A stretch of 9,285 nucleotides of DNA from Pseudomonadota bacterium (GTDB taxonomy: Bacteria; Pseudomonadota; Gammaproteobacteria; Acidithiobacillales; Acidithiobacillaceae): positions 1 through 9,285 of the forward strand of contig JAKAVW010000105.1 of assembly GCA_021827445.1 (NCBI GenBank), written 5' to 3'. Position 1 is the first letter of the stretch. Every line of letters starts with the position of its first letter. Below, piece by piece: positions 1-7,116 of this stretch. The translations under genes were made by a program, and so were the position numbers. The notes below the pieces were generated by a model. That model ran no database searches and was not told the DNA's origin. It saw only the letters and a program-made list of their open reading frames with translations.

Positions 1-320
1 GCCCCGGGGTAGCGATCTTCACCCTCGACGACCTCGACCATGTCTGGCTCCGTGCCTATGTGAATGAAACCAATCTGGGGCAGGTCCGCCTCGGTGAACC
101 GGTCGACGTCACTACCGACACCTACCCCGGAAAGGTCTATCACGGCCGCATCGGCTTCATCGCATCGCAGGCCGAGTTCACCCCCAAAACGGTGGAAACC
201 CACGCAGAACGGGTTACGCTCGTATACCGAATCCGCATTGACATCTACAACCCGACACATGAACTGCTCCCTGGAATGCCGGCGGATGCGACGATCGCGC
301 TTTTGCCGGCGGGACGATGA
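1..320 (+). CDS. HlyD-family periplasmic adaptor (membrane-fusion protein) of an ABC exporter, 3' end only
   Basis: The gene enters from the left edge; the first complete codon is at base 3 and 105 residues plus the stop are visible. Reading starts inside the C-terminal beta-barrel region, with the pattern LDDLDHVWLRAYVNE, then LGEPVDV, YPGKVYHG and, after IASQAEFTPKTVET, the LLPGMPADA segment. This order is typical of YbhG/YhiI-type adaptors, which span the periplasm and link an inner-membrane ABC pump to an outer-membrane channel. The coiled-coil hairpin and membrane anchor lie outside the window. Its stop overlaps the start of the next gene (ATGA at 317-320), so it belongs to the exporter operon. 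A GTG at 60 could be read as a start, but the frame is open upstream and conserved barrel residues precede it, so it is internal. The family assignment is firm. The substrate cannot be told from this. Confidence 0.9.
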   Translation, partial: PGVAIFTLDDLDHVWLRAYVNETNLGQVRLGEPVDVTTDTYPGKVYHGRIGFIASQAEFTPKTVETHAERVTLVYRIRIDIYNPTHELLPGMPADATIALLPAGR

Positions 321-1270
321 TGGCAGAGGTTAACGAAATTGCCGTCAGAGTGCATGGGCTCAGCAAGAGCTTCGGATCGGTGCAAGCGGTGCGGGATATT
401 GACTTGGCGGTCGCCCAGGGGGAAATTTTCGGGCTGGTCGGCCCCGATGGGGCGGGCAAGACCACCATCATGCGGATGCTGGCCGCCGTGCTGCGCCCCG
501 ACGCAGGGGAAATCCTTGTCGACGGCGTGGACGTCGTCGCCGAGGCCGAGCGCGCCAAATTGCATCTGAGCTACATGCCGCAGCGCTTTGGTCTCTATGA
601 GGATCTCACCATTGCGGAAAACATCTTCTTTTATGGCGCCCTCTTCGGGGTGCCGCGCGGCGAGCGCATCGCGCGCAGCCAGGAGTTGCTGGAAGTCGCC
701 GGACTCCTTCCTTTCCGGAACCGGCTGGCCGGCCAGCTTTCCGGCGGCATGAAGCAGAAACTCGGGCTTATCTGCGCTCTCATCCACACGCCCCGGGTTC
801 TTTTGCTCGACGAACCGACTACCGGGGTCGATCCCGTCTCCCGCCGCGATTTCTGGGCGATCCTCTACAACCTGCGTGAGAGCGGCGTGACCATCGTGCT
901 TTCCACCGCTTACATGGATGAAGCGGAGCGCTGCTCTCGCCTGGCTCTGCTCCACGGTGGAGAAATACGCCATTGCGACACCCCGCAGCACCTGAAGGCG
1001 GCAATGCCGGGAGCTCTGCTCGCCATCGCCTCCGCTCACCCGCGTGACGTGCGCGAGGCCGTGTCTGGCAAACCCGGAGTACTCGGCGCCCTCCTCATGG
1101 GTGACCGCGTCCATGTGCGTGTCGACGATGCCGGACGGCGCATCCCCGAGTTACGCGCCGTCGTCGCGGACCGAGGTATCGCAGACGCAGTGATCACACC
1201 CGCCGAACCCGGTATTGAGGACGTCTTTGTCGCCCTTCTCGGAGAGGAGAAGCCGCATGAGCTCCGATAG
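317..1270 (+). CDS. ABC exporter ATPase, equivalent to the N-terminal half of YbhF
   Basis: This 317-aa protein is a single cytoplasmic nucleotide-binding domain that powers the exporter. Visible motifs are Walker A GPDGAGKT (42-49), Q-loop Q89 in YMPQRFGLYED, signature LSGGM (141-145), Walker B VLLLDE (161-166) and D-loop GVDP (170-173). The switch position that normally carries histidine reads STAYMDEAE, with Ala198 in place of His, so this subunit probably cannot complete a normal hydrolysis site by itself. About 100 C-terminal residues, ending in EPGIEDVFVALL, form the regulatory tail usual in drug/ABC-2 ATPases. The start at 317 overlaps the upstream stop (ATGA); a second ATG at 320 would remove one residue. 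The gene overlaps the next ATPase by 14 bases. In E. coli the equivalent is one half of a tandem protein, so here the halves are separate genes. Family is certain; the export cargo is unknown. Confidence 0.93.
   Translation: MMAEVNEIAVRVHGLSKSFGSVQAVRDIDLAVAQGEIFGLVGPDGAGKTTIMRMLAAVLRPDAGEILVDGVDVVAEAERAKLHLSYMPQRFGLYEDLTIAENIFFYGALFGVPRGERIARSQELLEVAGLLPFRNRLAGQLSGGMKQKLGLICALIHTPRVLLLDEPTTGVDPVSRRDFWAILYNLRESGVTIVLSTAYMDEAERCSRLALLHGGEIRHCDTPQHLKAAMPGALLAIASAHPRDVREAVSGKPGVLGALLMGDRVHVRVDDAGRRIPELRAVVADRGIADAVITPAEPGIEDVFVALLGEEKPHELR
1245..1249 (+). promoter_or_regulatory. Ribosome-binding site that fixes the start of the second ATPase
   Basis: AGGAG sits inside the 3' end of the first ATPase gene, 7 bases before ATG 1257. 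It lies in a run of purines from 1241 to 1252. It supports the 1257 start over the upstream in-frame ATG at 1215. Confidence 0.6.
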
Positions 1271-2210
1271 CCCAGCAGTCTGGGCCGATGGGCTGACCAA
1301 ACGGTTCGCTAGTTTCACTGCCGTCGACCACCTCAACCTGCGGATCGAAAAGGGCGAGGTGGTCGGCTTTATCGGCCCCAACGGGGCCGGAAAGTCGACT
1401 ACCATCCGCATGCTGTGCGGCCTGTTGCGCCCCAGCGAGGGCCGGGCATCGGTGGCTGGCTTTGATGTGGGGCGGCAACCGGAGGAGGTGCGCGAACACA
1501 TCGGTTACATGTCGCAAAAGTTTTCGCTCTACGGTGACCTGACGGTCCATGAAAACCTACGGTTTTTTGCCGGCATTTATCGGGTGCCGCATCGCGACCT
1601 TAGCGAACGGATGCGCTTCGCCATTTCCATGGCCGGACTGGAGGGGCGGGAGGATGCCTTGGTGCGGACGCTCGCAGGGGGATGGAAGCAGCGTCTGGCG
1701 CTCGGCTGCGCTATCCTTCACCGCCCGCCAATACTTTTTCTGGATGAGCCCACTTCCGGGGTCGAGCCCGAGGCCCGGCGGCGCTTCTGGGACCTTATCC
1801 ACGAACTGGCGGCCGGCGGCGTCGCTATCCTGGTCTCCACCCACTACATGGAGGAGGCGGAATACTGCAATCGTATTGCCCTCATCAATGGTGGCAGGCT
1901 CGTTGCCATGGGTACCCCGAGCGAGTTGCGCCAACGGAGTCTGGGTGGCGATCTCTTCGAGATCGACTGCGTGCCACTGGGCGCCGCGCTCAAGGCGCTT
2001 GGCACTGCACAGGGGGTGGTCGAAGCGGCCATCTTCGGTGACAAACTCCATGCGGTGCTCGGCGAAGGCGGCCTTTCGGCCGAGGAGCTTCCCCGCTTTC
2101 TTGCCGAACGGGAAATCCGGGTCGGGTCTGTCCGCCCAGCTAAACCCAGCTTGGAGGACGTTTTTGTCAGGCTGGTTTCCACCACGCCCGAAACAAGGGC
2201 CGCGTCGTGA
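1257..2210 (+). CDS. ABC exporter ATPase, equivalent to the C-terminal half of YbhF
   Basis: This is a second 317-aa nucleotide-binding domain. The start chosen is ATG 1257, preceded by a purine-rich AGGAG at 1245-1249 with 7-base spacing; an in-frame ATG at 1215 lies deep inside the upstream gene and has no such site. Motifs are Walker A GPNGAGKST (40-48), Q87 in YMSQKFSLYGD, signature LAGGW (139-143, weak compared with LSGGQ), Walker B ILFLDE (159-164), D-loop GVEP (Glu170 where Asp is usual) and an intact switch histidine His196 in STHYMEEAE. The C-terminal tail ends with PSLEDVFVRLV, as in its partner. It most likely forms a heterodimer with the preceding ATPase under the two permeases. 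The intact Walker A and His196 would pair with the partner's good LSGGM signature, giving one competent ATP site. It ends in a GTGA overlap with the first permease. Confidence 0.93.
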   Translation: MSSDSPAVWADGLTKRFASFTAVDHLNLRIEKGEVVGFIGPNGAGKSTTIRMLCGLLRPSEGRASVAGFDVGRQPEEVREHIGYMSQKFSLYGDLTVHENLRFFAGIYRVPHRDLSERMRFAISMAGLEGREDALVRTLAGGWKQRLALGCAILHRPPILFLDEPTSGVEPEARRRFWDLIHELAAGGVAILVSTHYMEEAEYCNRIALINGGRLVAMGTPSELRQRSLGGDLFEIDCVPLGAALKALGTAQGVVEAAIFGDKLHAVLGEGGLSAEELPRFLAEREIRVGSVRPAKPSLEDVFVRLVSTTPETRAAS

Positions 2211-3340
2211 ATATCCAGCGTCTTCTGGCCATGGCTTACAAGGAGGCGCTCCAAGTCTGGCGGGACCCGCGCAGTCTAGCCGTAGCGCTGCTGATGCCGC
2301 TGATGCAAATGGGTCTGCTGGGTTACGGCGTAAGCCTAGATATCAAGCATGTCCCACTTTGCGTCTACGACCAGGAGAACAGCCAGGCCAGCCGCAGTGT
2401 GGTCGACTCTTTCACGGCTTCAAGCTGGTTCACGATTAGCCACACGATCAGTTCCGAGGCTGGCATCCGCCGGGCAATGGACCGAGGCGAATGCGCCGCA
2501 GCGATTGTCATCCCAGTCGACTTTTCACGCACACTCTCCGCGACCGGAAGTGCGCCGTTGCAAGCCATCTTCGACGCTACCGACGTCAATACCACAAACA
2601 TCGCTATGGGTTACGCCCAAGGTGTGGTCGCCCAAGCCAATGCCGCCCTTACCGCGCGATGGGCCGCCAGCCATGGCGCTCAGCCGTCATTGGTCGGCCA
2701 AGTCGATCTGGAACCCAGCGTCTGGTTCAATGAGACTTTGGAAAGTCGTGACTTCATCATTCCTGGCGTAGTCGCGGTGATCCTTGCGCTGGTCGGCGCT
2801 CAACTCACCTCGTTGACCATCTCGCGCGAGTGGGAGCGGGGAACCATGGAGCAGCTGATCTCGACCCCGGTTACGCCCCTGGAGGTCATGTTCGGCAAGC
2901 TCATACCATACTTCGCTATCGGTTTGCTCGATGCGGCATTTTGCCTGGCCGTGGCCGCCTTCTGGTTCCATGTCCCGTTCCACGGAAGCGTCGGCATATT
3001 GTTTGTGACAACCGCCCTCTTCGACTTGGTCGTTCTGGGAATCGGCTACCTCATTTCAGTGCGCATCCGCAACCAACTCGGGGCGAGCCAAGTCGCCCTT
3101 TTGCTGACCATGTTGCCGACCACTCTCCTGTCGGGCTATACCTTCCCCATCGACCAGATGCCGGCTGCGATCCAGGTCCTCACCTACGCCGTTTATTCGC
3201 GTTACTACGTGACCATCCTGCGCGCCATCTTCCTCAAGGGGAGCGGCCTGACCGATCTATGGGCCCCCATCCTCGGGCTCGTCGCCTATGCCGCAATCAT
3301 CATCTGGCTCGCTGCCAGAGCCTTCCGCAAGCAATTGTAG
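2207..3340 (+). CDS. ybhS: ABC-2 type permease, YbhS-like
   Basis: This 377-aa inner-membrane subunit of the exporter has the ABC2_membrane_3 layout. There is a short cytoplasmic N-terminus with a KEALQVWRDPRSL amphipathic segment, then TM1 (about 23-42), a periplasmic domain of roughly 140 residues, and five further membrane segments (about 183-205, 230-253, 262-286, 294-314 and 350-372). The cytoplasmic coupling element SREWERGTMEQLISTP (206-221) is the clearest family mark and contacts the ATPase. FIIPGVV before TM2 and SGYTFPIDQMP near 309-319 are also typical. The start is GTG 2207 in a GTGA overlap with the upstream stop, with AAGGG a few bases before it. An ATG at 2231 would lose the first eight residues and is less likely. 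It resembles the next permease in length and plan but the two are divergent, so a heterodimeric membrane unit is expected. Confidence 0.9.
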   Translation: MNIQRLLAMAYKEALQVWRDPRSLAVALLMPLMQMGLLGYGVSLDIKHVPLCVYDQENSQASRSVVDSFTASSWFTISHTISSEAGIRRAMDRGECAAAIVIPVDFSRTLSATGSAPLQAIFDATDVNTTNIAMGYAQGVVAQANAALTARWAASHGAQPSLVGQVDLEPSVWFNETLESRDFIIPGVVAVILALVGAQLTSLTISREWERGTMEQLISTPVTPLEVMFGKLIPYFAIGLLDAAFCLAVAAFWFHVPFHGSVGILFVTTALFDLVVLGIGYLISVRIRNQLGASQVALLLTMLPTTLLSGYTFPIDQMPAAIQVLTYAVYSRYYVTILRAIFLKGSGLTDLWAPILGLVAYAAIIIWLAARAFRKQL

Positions 3341-3343
3341 GCC

Positions 3344-4477
3344 ATGTTCGAGCGCCTCTCGGTCATGCTGATGAAGGAGTTCCTCGAACTCCGGCGCGAT
3401 CGTTGGGCGATGTTCCGCCTCATCGTCCCGATGATTATCCAGATGCTTGTCTTCGGCTATGCCGCTACCTTCACCGTGCACCATGTCACGACCGCAGTGC
3501 TCGATCTTGACCAGAGCCAGGCCAGTCGCAGCCTGATCTCGCATTTCGCCGCCACCTCCCGCTTCAACATCGTCAACGTAGCCACGAACCAGAAGGAAAT
3601 CAACAGAGACATCGACCGTGACAAGGCCGTCATCGCCATCGTCATACACGCCGGTTTCAGCCGCGACCTGGAAAACGGGAAGAGCGCTCAACTGCAGGTC
3701 ATTGTAGATGGTACGAACTCGAACACGGCACTCATCGCGCTCGGTTACATCGCCCAGATCGTCGCAAACTTTTCCGCCGAGCAGGCGGCAAACCGCGTCT
3801 TTCCTTCCCGATCAAGCCCTGCAACACCGGCTGTCGGCATTTCGCTCCAGATGCGCCCATGGTTCAACGAAGGACTTGATGAGCGCTGGTTCTTCATTCC
3901 CGGCGTGATCGGTACCCTGACACTGATGCAGGTGGTCAGCCTGACCGCATTCGCCATCGTGCGCGAGCGCGAGGTCGGAACTCTCGAACAGATCCTCGTT
4001 AGCCCCATTAGGCCCGTTGAATTCATTCTCGGCAAGACTGTGCCTTTTTTTCTAATCGGGCTTGGTGACATCGCTCTGGTCAGCTTCGTCGGTATCTTCT
4101 GGTTCCATGTGCCGTTCATTGGCGACCCATGGGTGATGCTGGTCGGATCTGCGCTTTTTTTGCTGGCGGTTGTCGGCATGGGTTTACTGATGTCAACTTT
4201 TTCGCGCACGCAACAGCAAGCCTTTGCTTTGAATTTCTTTTTCCTCAATCCATTTTTTATCCTCTCTGGCTTCGCTTTTCCGATTGCCGCAATGCCGAAA
4301 GTGTTACAATGGTTTACCATGATCAATCCGTTACGCTATTTTTTGGTGATCATCCGGGCGGTTTTTCTGAAAGGGGTTGGCTTCGCGGTACTCTGGCCAG
4401 AACTAGGGGCATTGGCATTGCTCGCGGTGATAATGCTGACGATAAGCGTGCTGCGTTTTCGTAAGTCACTTGATTAG
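3344..4477 (+). CDS. ybhR: ABC-2 type permease, YbhR-like
   Basis: This is the second 377-aa membrane subunit, starting 3 bases after the previous stop. It has TM1 at about 22-43, a periplasmic domain with LDLDQSQASRSL and the VDGTNSNTA segment (121-129), then FFIPGVIG entering TM2 (about 183-205) and the coupling motif REREVGTLEQILVSPI (207-222). Four more membrane segments follow, with LSGFAFPIAAMP (307-318) and INPLRYFLVIIRAVFLKG (327-344), which are strong YbhR-type signatures. It would pair with the preceding permease. The last third of the gene, from about 4140, is much richer in A+T than the rest of the operon: 4201-4260 is 38% GC by count, with seven-base T runs just upstream and TTA/TTT codons. 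Part of this reflects Phe-rich membrane helices. No clear terminator follows the stop at 4475-4477. Confidence 0.9.
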   Translation: MFERLSVMLMKEFLELRRDRWAMFRLIVPMIIQMLVFGYAATFTVHHVTTAVLDLDQSQASRSLISHFAATSRFNIVNVATNQKEINRDIDRDKAVIAIVIHAGFSRDLENGKSAQLQVIVDGTNSNTALIALGYIAQIVANFSAEQAANRVFPSRSSPATPAVGISLQMRPWFNEGLDERWFFIPGVIGTLTLMQVVSLTAFAIVREREVGTLEQILVSPIRPVEFILGKTVPFFLIGLGDIALVSFVGIFWFHVPFIGDPWVMLVGSALFLLAVVGMGLLMSTFSRTQQQAFALNFFFLNPFFILSGFAFPIAAMPKVLQWFTMINPLRYFLVIIRAVFLKGVGFAVLWPELGALALLAVIMLTISVLRFRKSLD

Positions 4478-4582
4478 TATAGCGGTTTTTCGTAATCGAT
4501 CTCATGTTTAGCACCCCCCACTCTGAGGCAGCCTGACAATAGTGGACTGTCCCGTTTCAAGCGGCCAACCGTGTGAAGGAGG

Positions 4583-4598
4583 GCTGTGCGAACACAGC
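4583..4598. repeat. Perfect stem-loop, 6-bp stem with CGAA loop
   Basis: GCTGTG and CACAGC form a perfect 6-bp stem around a four-base CGAA loop. GGAGG flanks both sides (4578-4582 and 4599-4603). No T run follows on either strand, so it does not look like an intrinsic terminator. A structured RNA element or chance are both possible. Confidence 0.4.
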
Positions 4599-4782
4599 GG
4601 AGGCCTGATAGCCAATCCTGGAATGCAGGCGAGAGGGCATCCTCAATCCTCTTCTTTTGCCTCCTACCCCTGGCATTGCTTATCCCCAGGCGCATCCTTC
4701 CAATAGGTTGACGTCGTTGTCTTGGGAGGGATGGGGAATAAATGGACAGACGAATTCAGGTCCAGGCGGTGCAAGCTCTCTT

Positions 4783-4851
4783 ATGAGAACGCGGCTTCCG
4801 AATGGCGTCTCTCTGGGGGGCGGCGCTGAGATCCGGGCCTGACGTTCTCAT
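4783..4851. repeat. 9-bp inverted repeat with 51-base spacer
   Basis: ATGAGAACG (4783-4791) is the exact reverse complement of CGTTCTCAT (4843-4851). The right arm starts in the stem and runs through the loop of the 4833-4863 hairpin, so the two pairings compete or could form a tertiary contact. It may be short terminal repeats of a lost element or part of an RNA fold. Confidence 0.4.
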
Positions 4852-4863
4852 GAGTCGGCCCGG
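4833..4863. terminator. GC-rich stem-loop downstream of the convergent operons, possible terminator
   Basis: CCGGGCC (4833-4839) pairs perfectly with GGCCCGG (4857-4863). Inside this, GAC (4841-4843) pairs with GTC (4854-4856) after a one-base bulge, leaving a ten-base loop. It lies 47 bases past the stop of the minus-strand hydrolase gene. Neither strand has a clean T run after the stem: the plus strand has only CTTCTTCTC nearby and the minus strand has none. It may therefore be a weak or factor-assisted terminator, or a 3'-end stabilising hairpin. Confidence 0.3.
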
Positions 4864-4909
4864 CGCTCCGCTTCTTCTCGGTCACGGCAAGGATCGCGGA
4901 GACAGGCCT

Positions 4910-6286
4910 TCAGGCAGGCGGCACGGCACCTTCCGCAACGTTGCGTGAGGGCGGTTCAGCACTCGTCTCTTTCTGAGTGTCCCGGCGTCCGGCATGGCCG
5001 TTCATCGCGACCCCGGGCTTTGGGGGCAACCCTGCCATGCTATAGACATTGCGAGGGTTCCACAGCATCCAGCCATTTGATCCGAAGGTCTGCGCCGCGT
5101 CGATCTGCGCCGCAATCTCCTTGCCTCCGAAGGGGCGCCCGCCGAAGGCGTAGTCACGGAACGCCTGTAGCCATGGACGAAAGCGGACCGGTGGCAAACC
5201 CGTCCTTTCTTCAGCTTTGCGAAGGGAAAGATAGACGATCTGGTGCGGATGGAGAACGGGGTTGGGATAGCCAGGGATGCCGTACTGGAAGGTCGATGGA
5301 TAGAGCATGGGGGAGATATAATCGACTTCCTGCGCCAGGTCCTTCAGGCTCTGCCCGATCCCCGTGTCGTTGAGATTCCAGATCACGTACCCGAAGATGT
5401 CGGCGGAAAGAAAGACATTGTACGGGATCAGCCGCTTGCGGGCTTCGGCGAGGAACCCCGAAATCGCCGCGACCCGGTTTGCCTCCGTGTTCGGCCTGGA
5501 AAAGACCACATCCTTGGCGCTGGGAAAGCGGACGTAATCGAACTGGATCTCGTCGAAACCATCCCTGGCGGCCTCTACGGCCACATCAATATTGTAGTCC
5601 CACACCTTTCGCTGGAAAGGGTCGGTCCAAGAGATACCTTGTCGATCCTTCCAGATCGCGCCGGCTTTCGTCCTGACGGCCAAATCGGGCCTTGCTGTGG
5701 CCAGCGCGTCATCCTTGAACACTACGATCCTTGCGATGGCATAAATGCCGCGTTTGTGCAAATCGTTTACCAGACTCCTGACATGCCTGATCGTGATGAA
5801 TTTTTGCGCCCCGATCTCCGAGGCCAACGGAATGCGCGCCCGGAAGGCGATCATTCCGCGTGAATTTTTCACCTCGATCACGACGGCATTGAGGGCGGTC
5901 TTTTTGATGAGATCCAGCGCGGCGTCCCGAAGTCGCGTGCTGTCTATGCCGTAAGAGGACAGGTAAAGCGCCTTGGGCGTGAAGGGCTTGAGAGTCAGCG
6001 TTTCATTGCTCTGGAGCTGGGTTACGGGAATTTCGCTCCGCCCGTAACCATAAGCCCGGAGACCGAGCATCGTCCCTTCTCCGGTGATCTCGAAATGGCC
6101 GTCCGGGGCCGTGCGCACGACCGCATCCCCCAGAGTCACGAATGCTCTCGGGATTGGTTTATCCGTTGCGGCGTTCACCACTATCCCGCTGTATCCGGCG
6201 GCCCTGCCTGCAACGAGCAACAAGAGCAACGCCAGGGATGCCCTAAGCGTGTTCATAAAATGCCTACTCGCGCTTTTTGTGCTCAT
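4910..6286 (-). CDS. Exported putative glycoside hydrolase (DUF4015) with N-terminal carboxypeptidase-regulatory-like domain
   Basis: This 458-aa protein has a Sec signal peptide (hydrophobic 16-30, cut near Ala30/Gly31). A small beta-sandwich of the carboxypeptidase regulatory type follows at about 32-100, with GIVVNAATDKPIPRAFV and TAPDGHFEI. The rest, about 103-440, is a DUF4015 TIM-barrel-like domain: YLSSYGID (108-115), VVIEVKNSRG (135-144), DEIQFDYVRFP (245-255) and DYISPMLYPS (322-331) are its clear marks. The acidic residues in DEIQFD and the VDY segment are candidate catalytic positions; the substrate is unknown but is presumably an envelope or exopolysaccharide glycan. The C-terminal 20 residues look disordered. 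The start at 6286 overlaps the upstream stop (ATGA). An alternative ATG at 6256 gives a more compact signal peptide and has a weak AGTAGG before it. It is the last gene of the block. Confidence 0.85.
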   Translation of the reverse strand: MSTKSASRHFMNTLRASLALLLLLVAGRAAGYSGIVVNAATDKPIPRAFVTLGDAVVRTAPDGHFEITGEGTMLGLRAYGYGRSEIPVTQLQSNETLTLKPFTPKALYLSSYGIDSTRLRDAALDLIKKTALNAVVIEVKNSRGMIAFRARIPLASEIGAQKFITIRHVRSLVNDLHKRGIYAIARIVVFKDDALATARPDLAVRTKAGAIWKDRQGISWTDPFQRKVWDYNIDVAVEAARDGFDEIQFDYVRFPSAKDVVFSRPNTEANRVAAISGFLAEARKRLIPYNVFLSADIFGYVIWNLNDTGIGQSLKDLAQEVDYISPMLYPSTFQYGIPGYPNPVLHPHQIVYLSLRKAEERTGLPPVRFRPWLQAFRDYAFGGRPFGGKEIAAQIDAAQTFGSNGWMLWNPRNVYSMAGLPPKPGVAMNGHAGRRDTQKETSAEPPSRNVAEGAVPPA

Positions 6287-7059
6287 CGTGTCGTACGGGC
6301 AAGCAGTCTCCCGAATGCCTTGCCCGTATCCCGATCCGTGACTACTATGCGTGGCAACGTCATCACGTTATCCCCAGGGGTTGCCGGCCCACCCACCATC
6401 TTGAAGGCGGCGATATAACCTGCGGCCTTTGCACTTTTGATCAGCTCCTGGTTGTAGATTCCGAAAGGCCAGGCCAGCATGTTCACTCGGATCCCGAGTT
6501 CCCGTTCAAGTTTCGCTTTTGACTCATTGAGTTGCATGGCGACGAACTTCTCGTAGGCTGGGGAAGACAGACGCTTCTTTTCTACGTTGAAATTCGGATG
6601 CCAGTAGGTGTGCGACTGGATGTCCACAAGCCCCGAATCCTTCATCACCTTCAGCTCATGCCAGGTCATGGCGTAAGAGGCGTTGGAGATGGCCGAAGGA
6701 TAGATGAAGAGCGTCACCGGGAAGCGGTATTGCCGCGCAAGGGGGAAGAGGTAGCGAAACACAGAGCGACGCCCGTCGTCCGCCGTGATCACCACGGATC
6801 GGGGTGGTGGTGGCGGTCCAATCCCGCGGATATACGCCACGACTTGCGCGAGCGGAACGATGTGGTAGCCGTGGCTTCGTAAATAATCGAGCTGGGCGAG
6901 AAAGACGGGTGTCCGAACAACCCACATATCCGGAGAAGTGGGGCCGAAGCGGTGGTAGAGCAGAATAGGTATGGCACGGTCCATTGCCGATACTTTCGAC
7001 GGCATTGAGACAAATACGGCCAGAAGAAGAATCCAGGAAATCCATCGTGACACGTCCAT
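6283..7059 (-). CDS. Exported polysaccharide deacetylase (NodB-homology domain)
   Basis: This 258-aa protein has a signal peptide ending in KVSA (cut near 25/26) and then a NodB-type domain of metal-dependent carbohydrate esterases that remove N-acetyl groups from glycans. PILLYHRFG (31-39) opens the domain. Motif 1 reads TADDG (92-96), keeping the catalytic and metal-binding Asp pair but with Ala where Phe is usual. Motif 2 is SHTYWHP (149-155), supplying the two metal-binding histidines His150 and His154, and WPFG (197-200) fits motif 3. The YHRFG opening and the SHTYWHP form recall the N-terminal domain of PgaB, the poly-GlcNAc deacetylase, more than chitooligosaccharide NodB. AAGAGG lies 5 bases before ATG 7059. 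The stop overlaps the start of the hydrolase gene, so the two are probably made in step and may act on the same polymer. No synthase for such a polymer is visible. Confidence 0.87.
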   Translation of the reverse strand: MDVSRWISWILLLAVFVSMPSKVSAMDRAIPILLYHRFGPTSPDMWVVRTPVFLAQLDYLRSHGYHIVPLAQVVAYIRGIGPPPPPRSVVITADDGRRSVFRYLFPLARQYRFPVTLFIYPSAISNASYAMTWHELKVMKDSGLVDIQSHTYWHPNFNVEKKRLSSPAYEKFVAMQLNESKAKLERELGIRVNMLAWPFGIYNQELIKSAKAAGYIAAFKMVGGPATPGDNVMTLPRIVVTDRDTGKAFGRLLARTTR

Positions 7060-7064
7060 GAGCG

Positions 7065-7070
7065 CCTCTT
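7065..7070 (-). promoter_or_regulatory. Ribosome-binding site of the polysaccharide deacetylase
   Basis: On the minus strand AAGAGG precedes ATG 7059 by 5 bases, supporting that start and its signal peptide. Confidence 0.55.
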
Positions 7071-7116
7071 TTGAAACGAGCGGATCGGAAAAATATGATA
7101 CCTTTGCGGTAAGGAA

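Larger units (their letters stand above)
4478..4909. other. 432-base intergenic region between convergent operons, no convincing gene
   Basis: Both flanking operons end here, so no operon promoter is expected. I see a perfect 6-bp stem-loop at 4583-4598, a GC-rich stem-loop at 4833-4863 and a 9-bp inverted repeat (4783-4791 with 4843-4851). There is also an AAGGAGGG at 4576-4583 followed closely by a GTG that opens a 41-codon frame. Open frames on both strands are short and lack family motifs. The stretch could hold decayed mobile-element sequence or a small RNA, but I could not recognise transposase motifs, terminal repeats or a target duplication. Confidence 0.6.

Noticed and set aside
245..1114. 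Long minus-strand open frame (289 codons) opposite the first ATPase
   Set aside because: It is antisense to a motif-complete ABC ATPase in GC-rich DNA, where such frames arise from codon bias. It shows no family motifs.
4678..4690. TTATCCCCA resembling a DnaA box
   Set aside because: It is a single copy with one mismatch; no cluster, A+T-rich unwinding region or replication gene is nearby.
4474..4695. Minus-strand 73-codon frame in the convergent gap, considered as a transposon remnant
   Set aside because: There is no transposase motif, its stop overlaps the permease stop codon, and the purine run directly abuts the ATG. No terminal repeats or target duplication could be found.
5243..5863. 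Plus-strand open frame (206 codons) opposite the DUF4015 hydrolase
   Set aside because: It is antisense to a well-supported gene, has no signature, and lies within the opposite operon.
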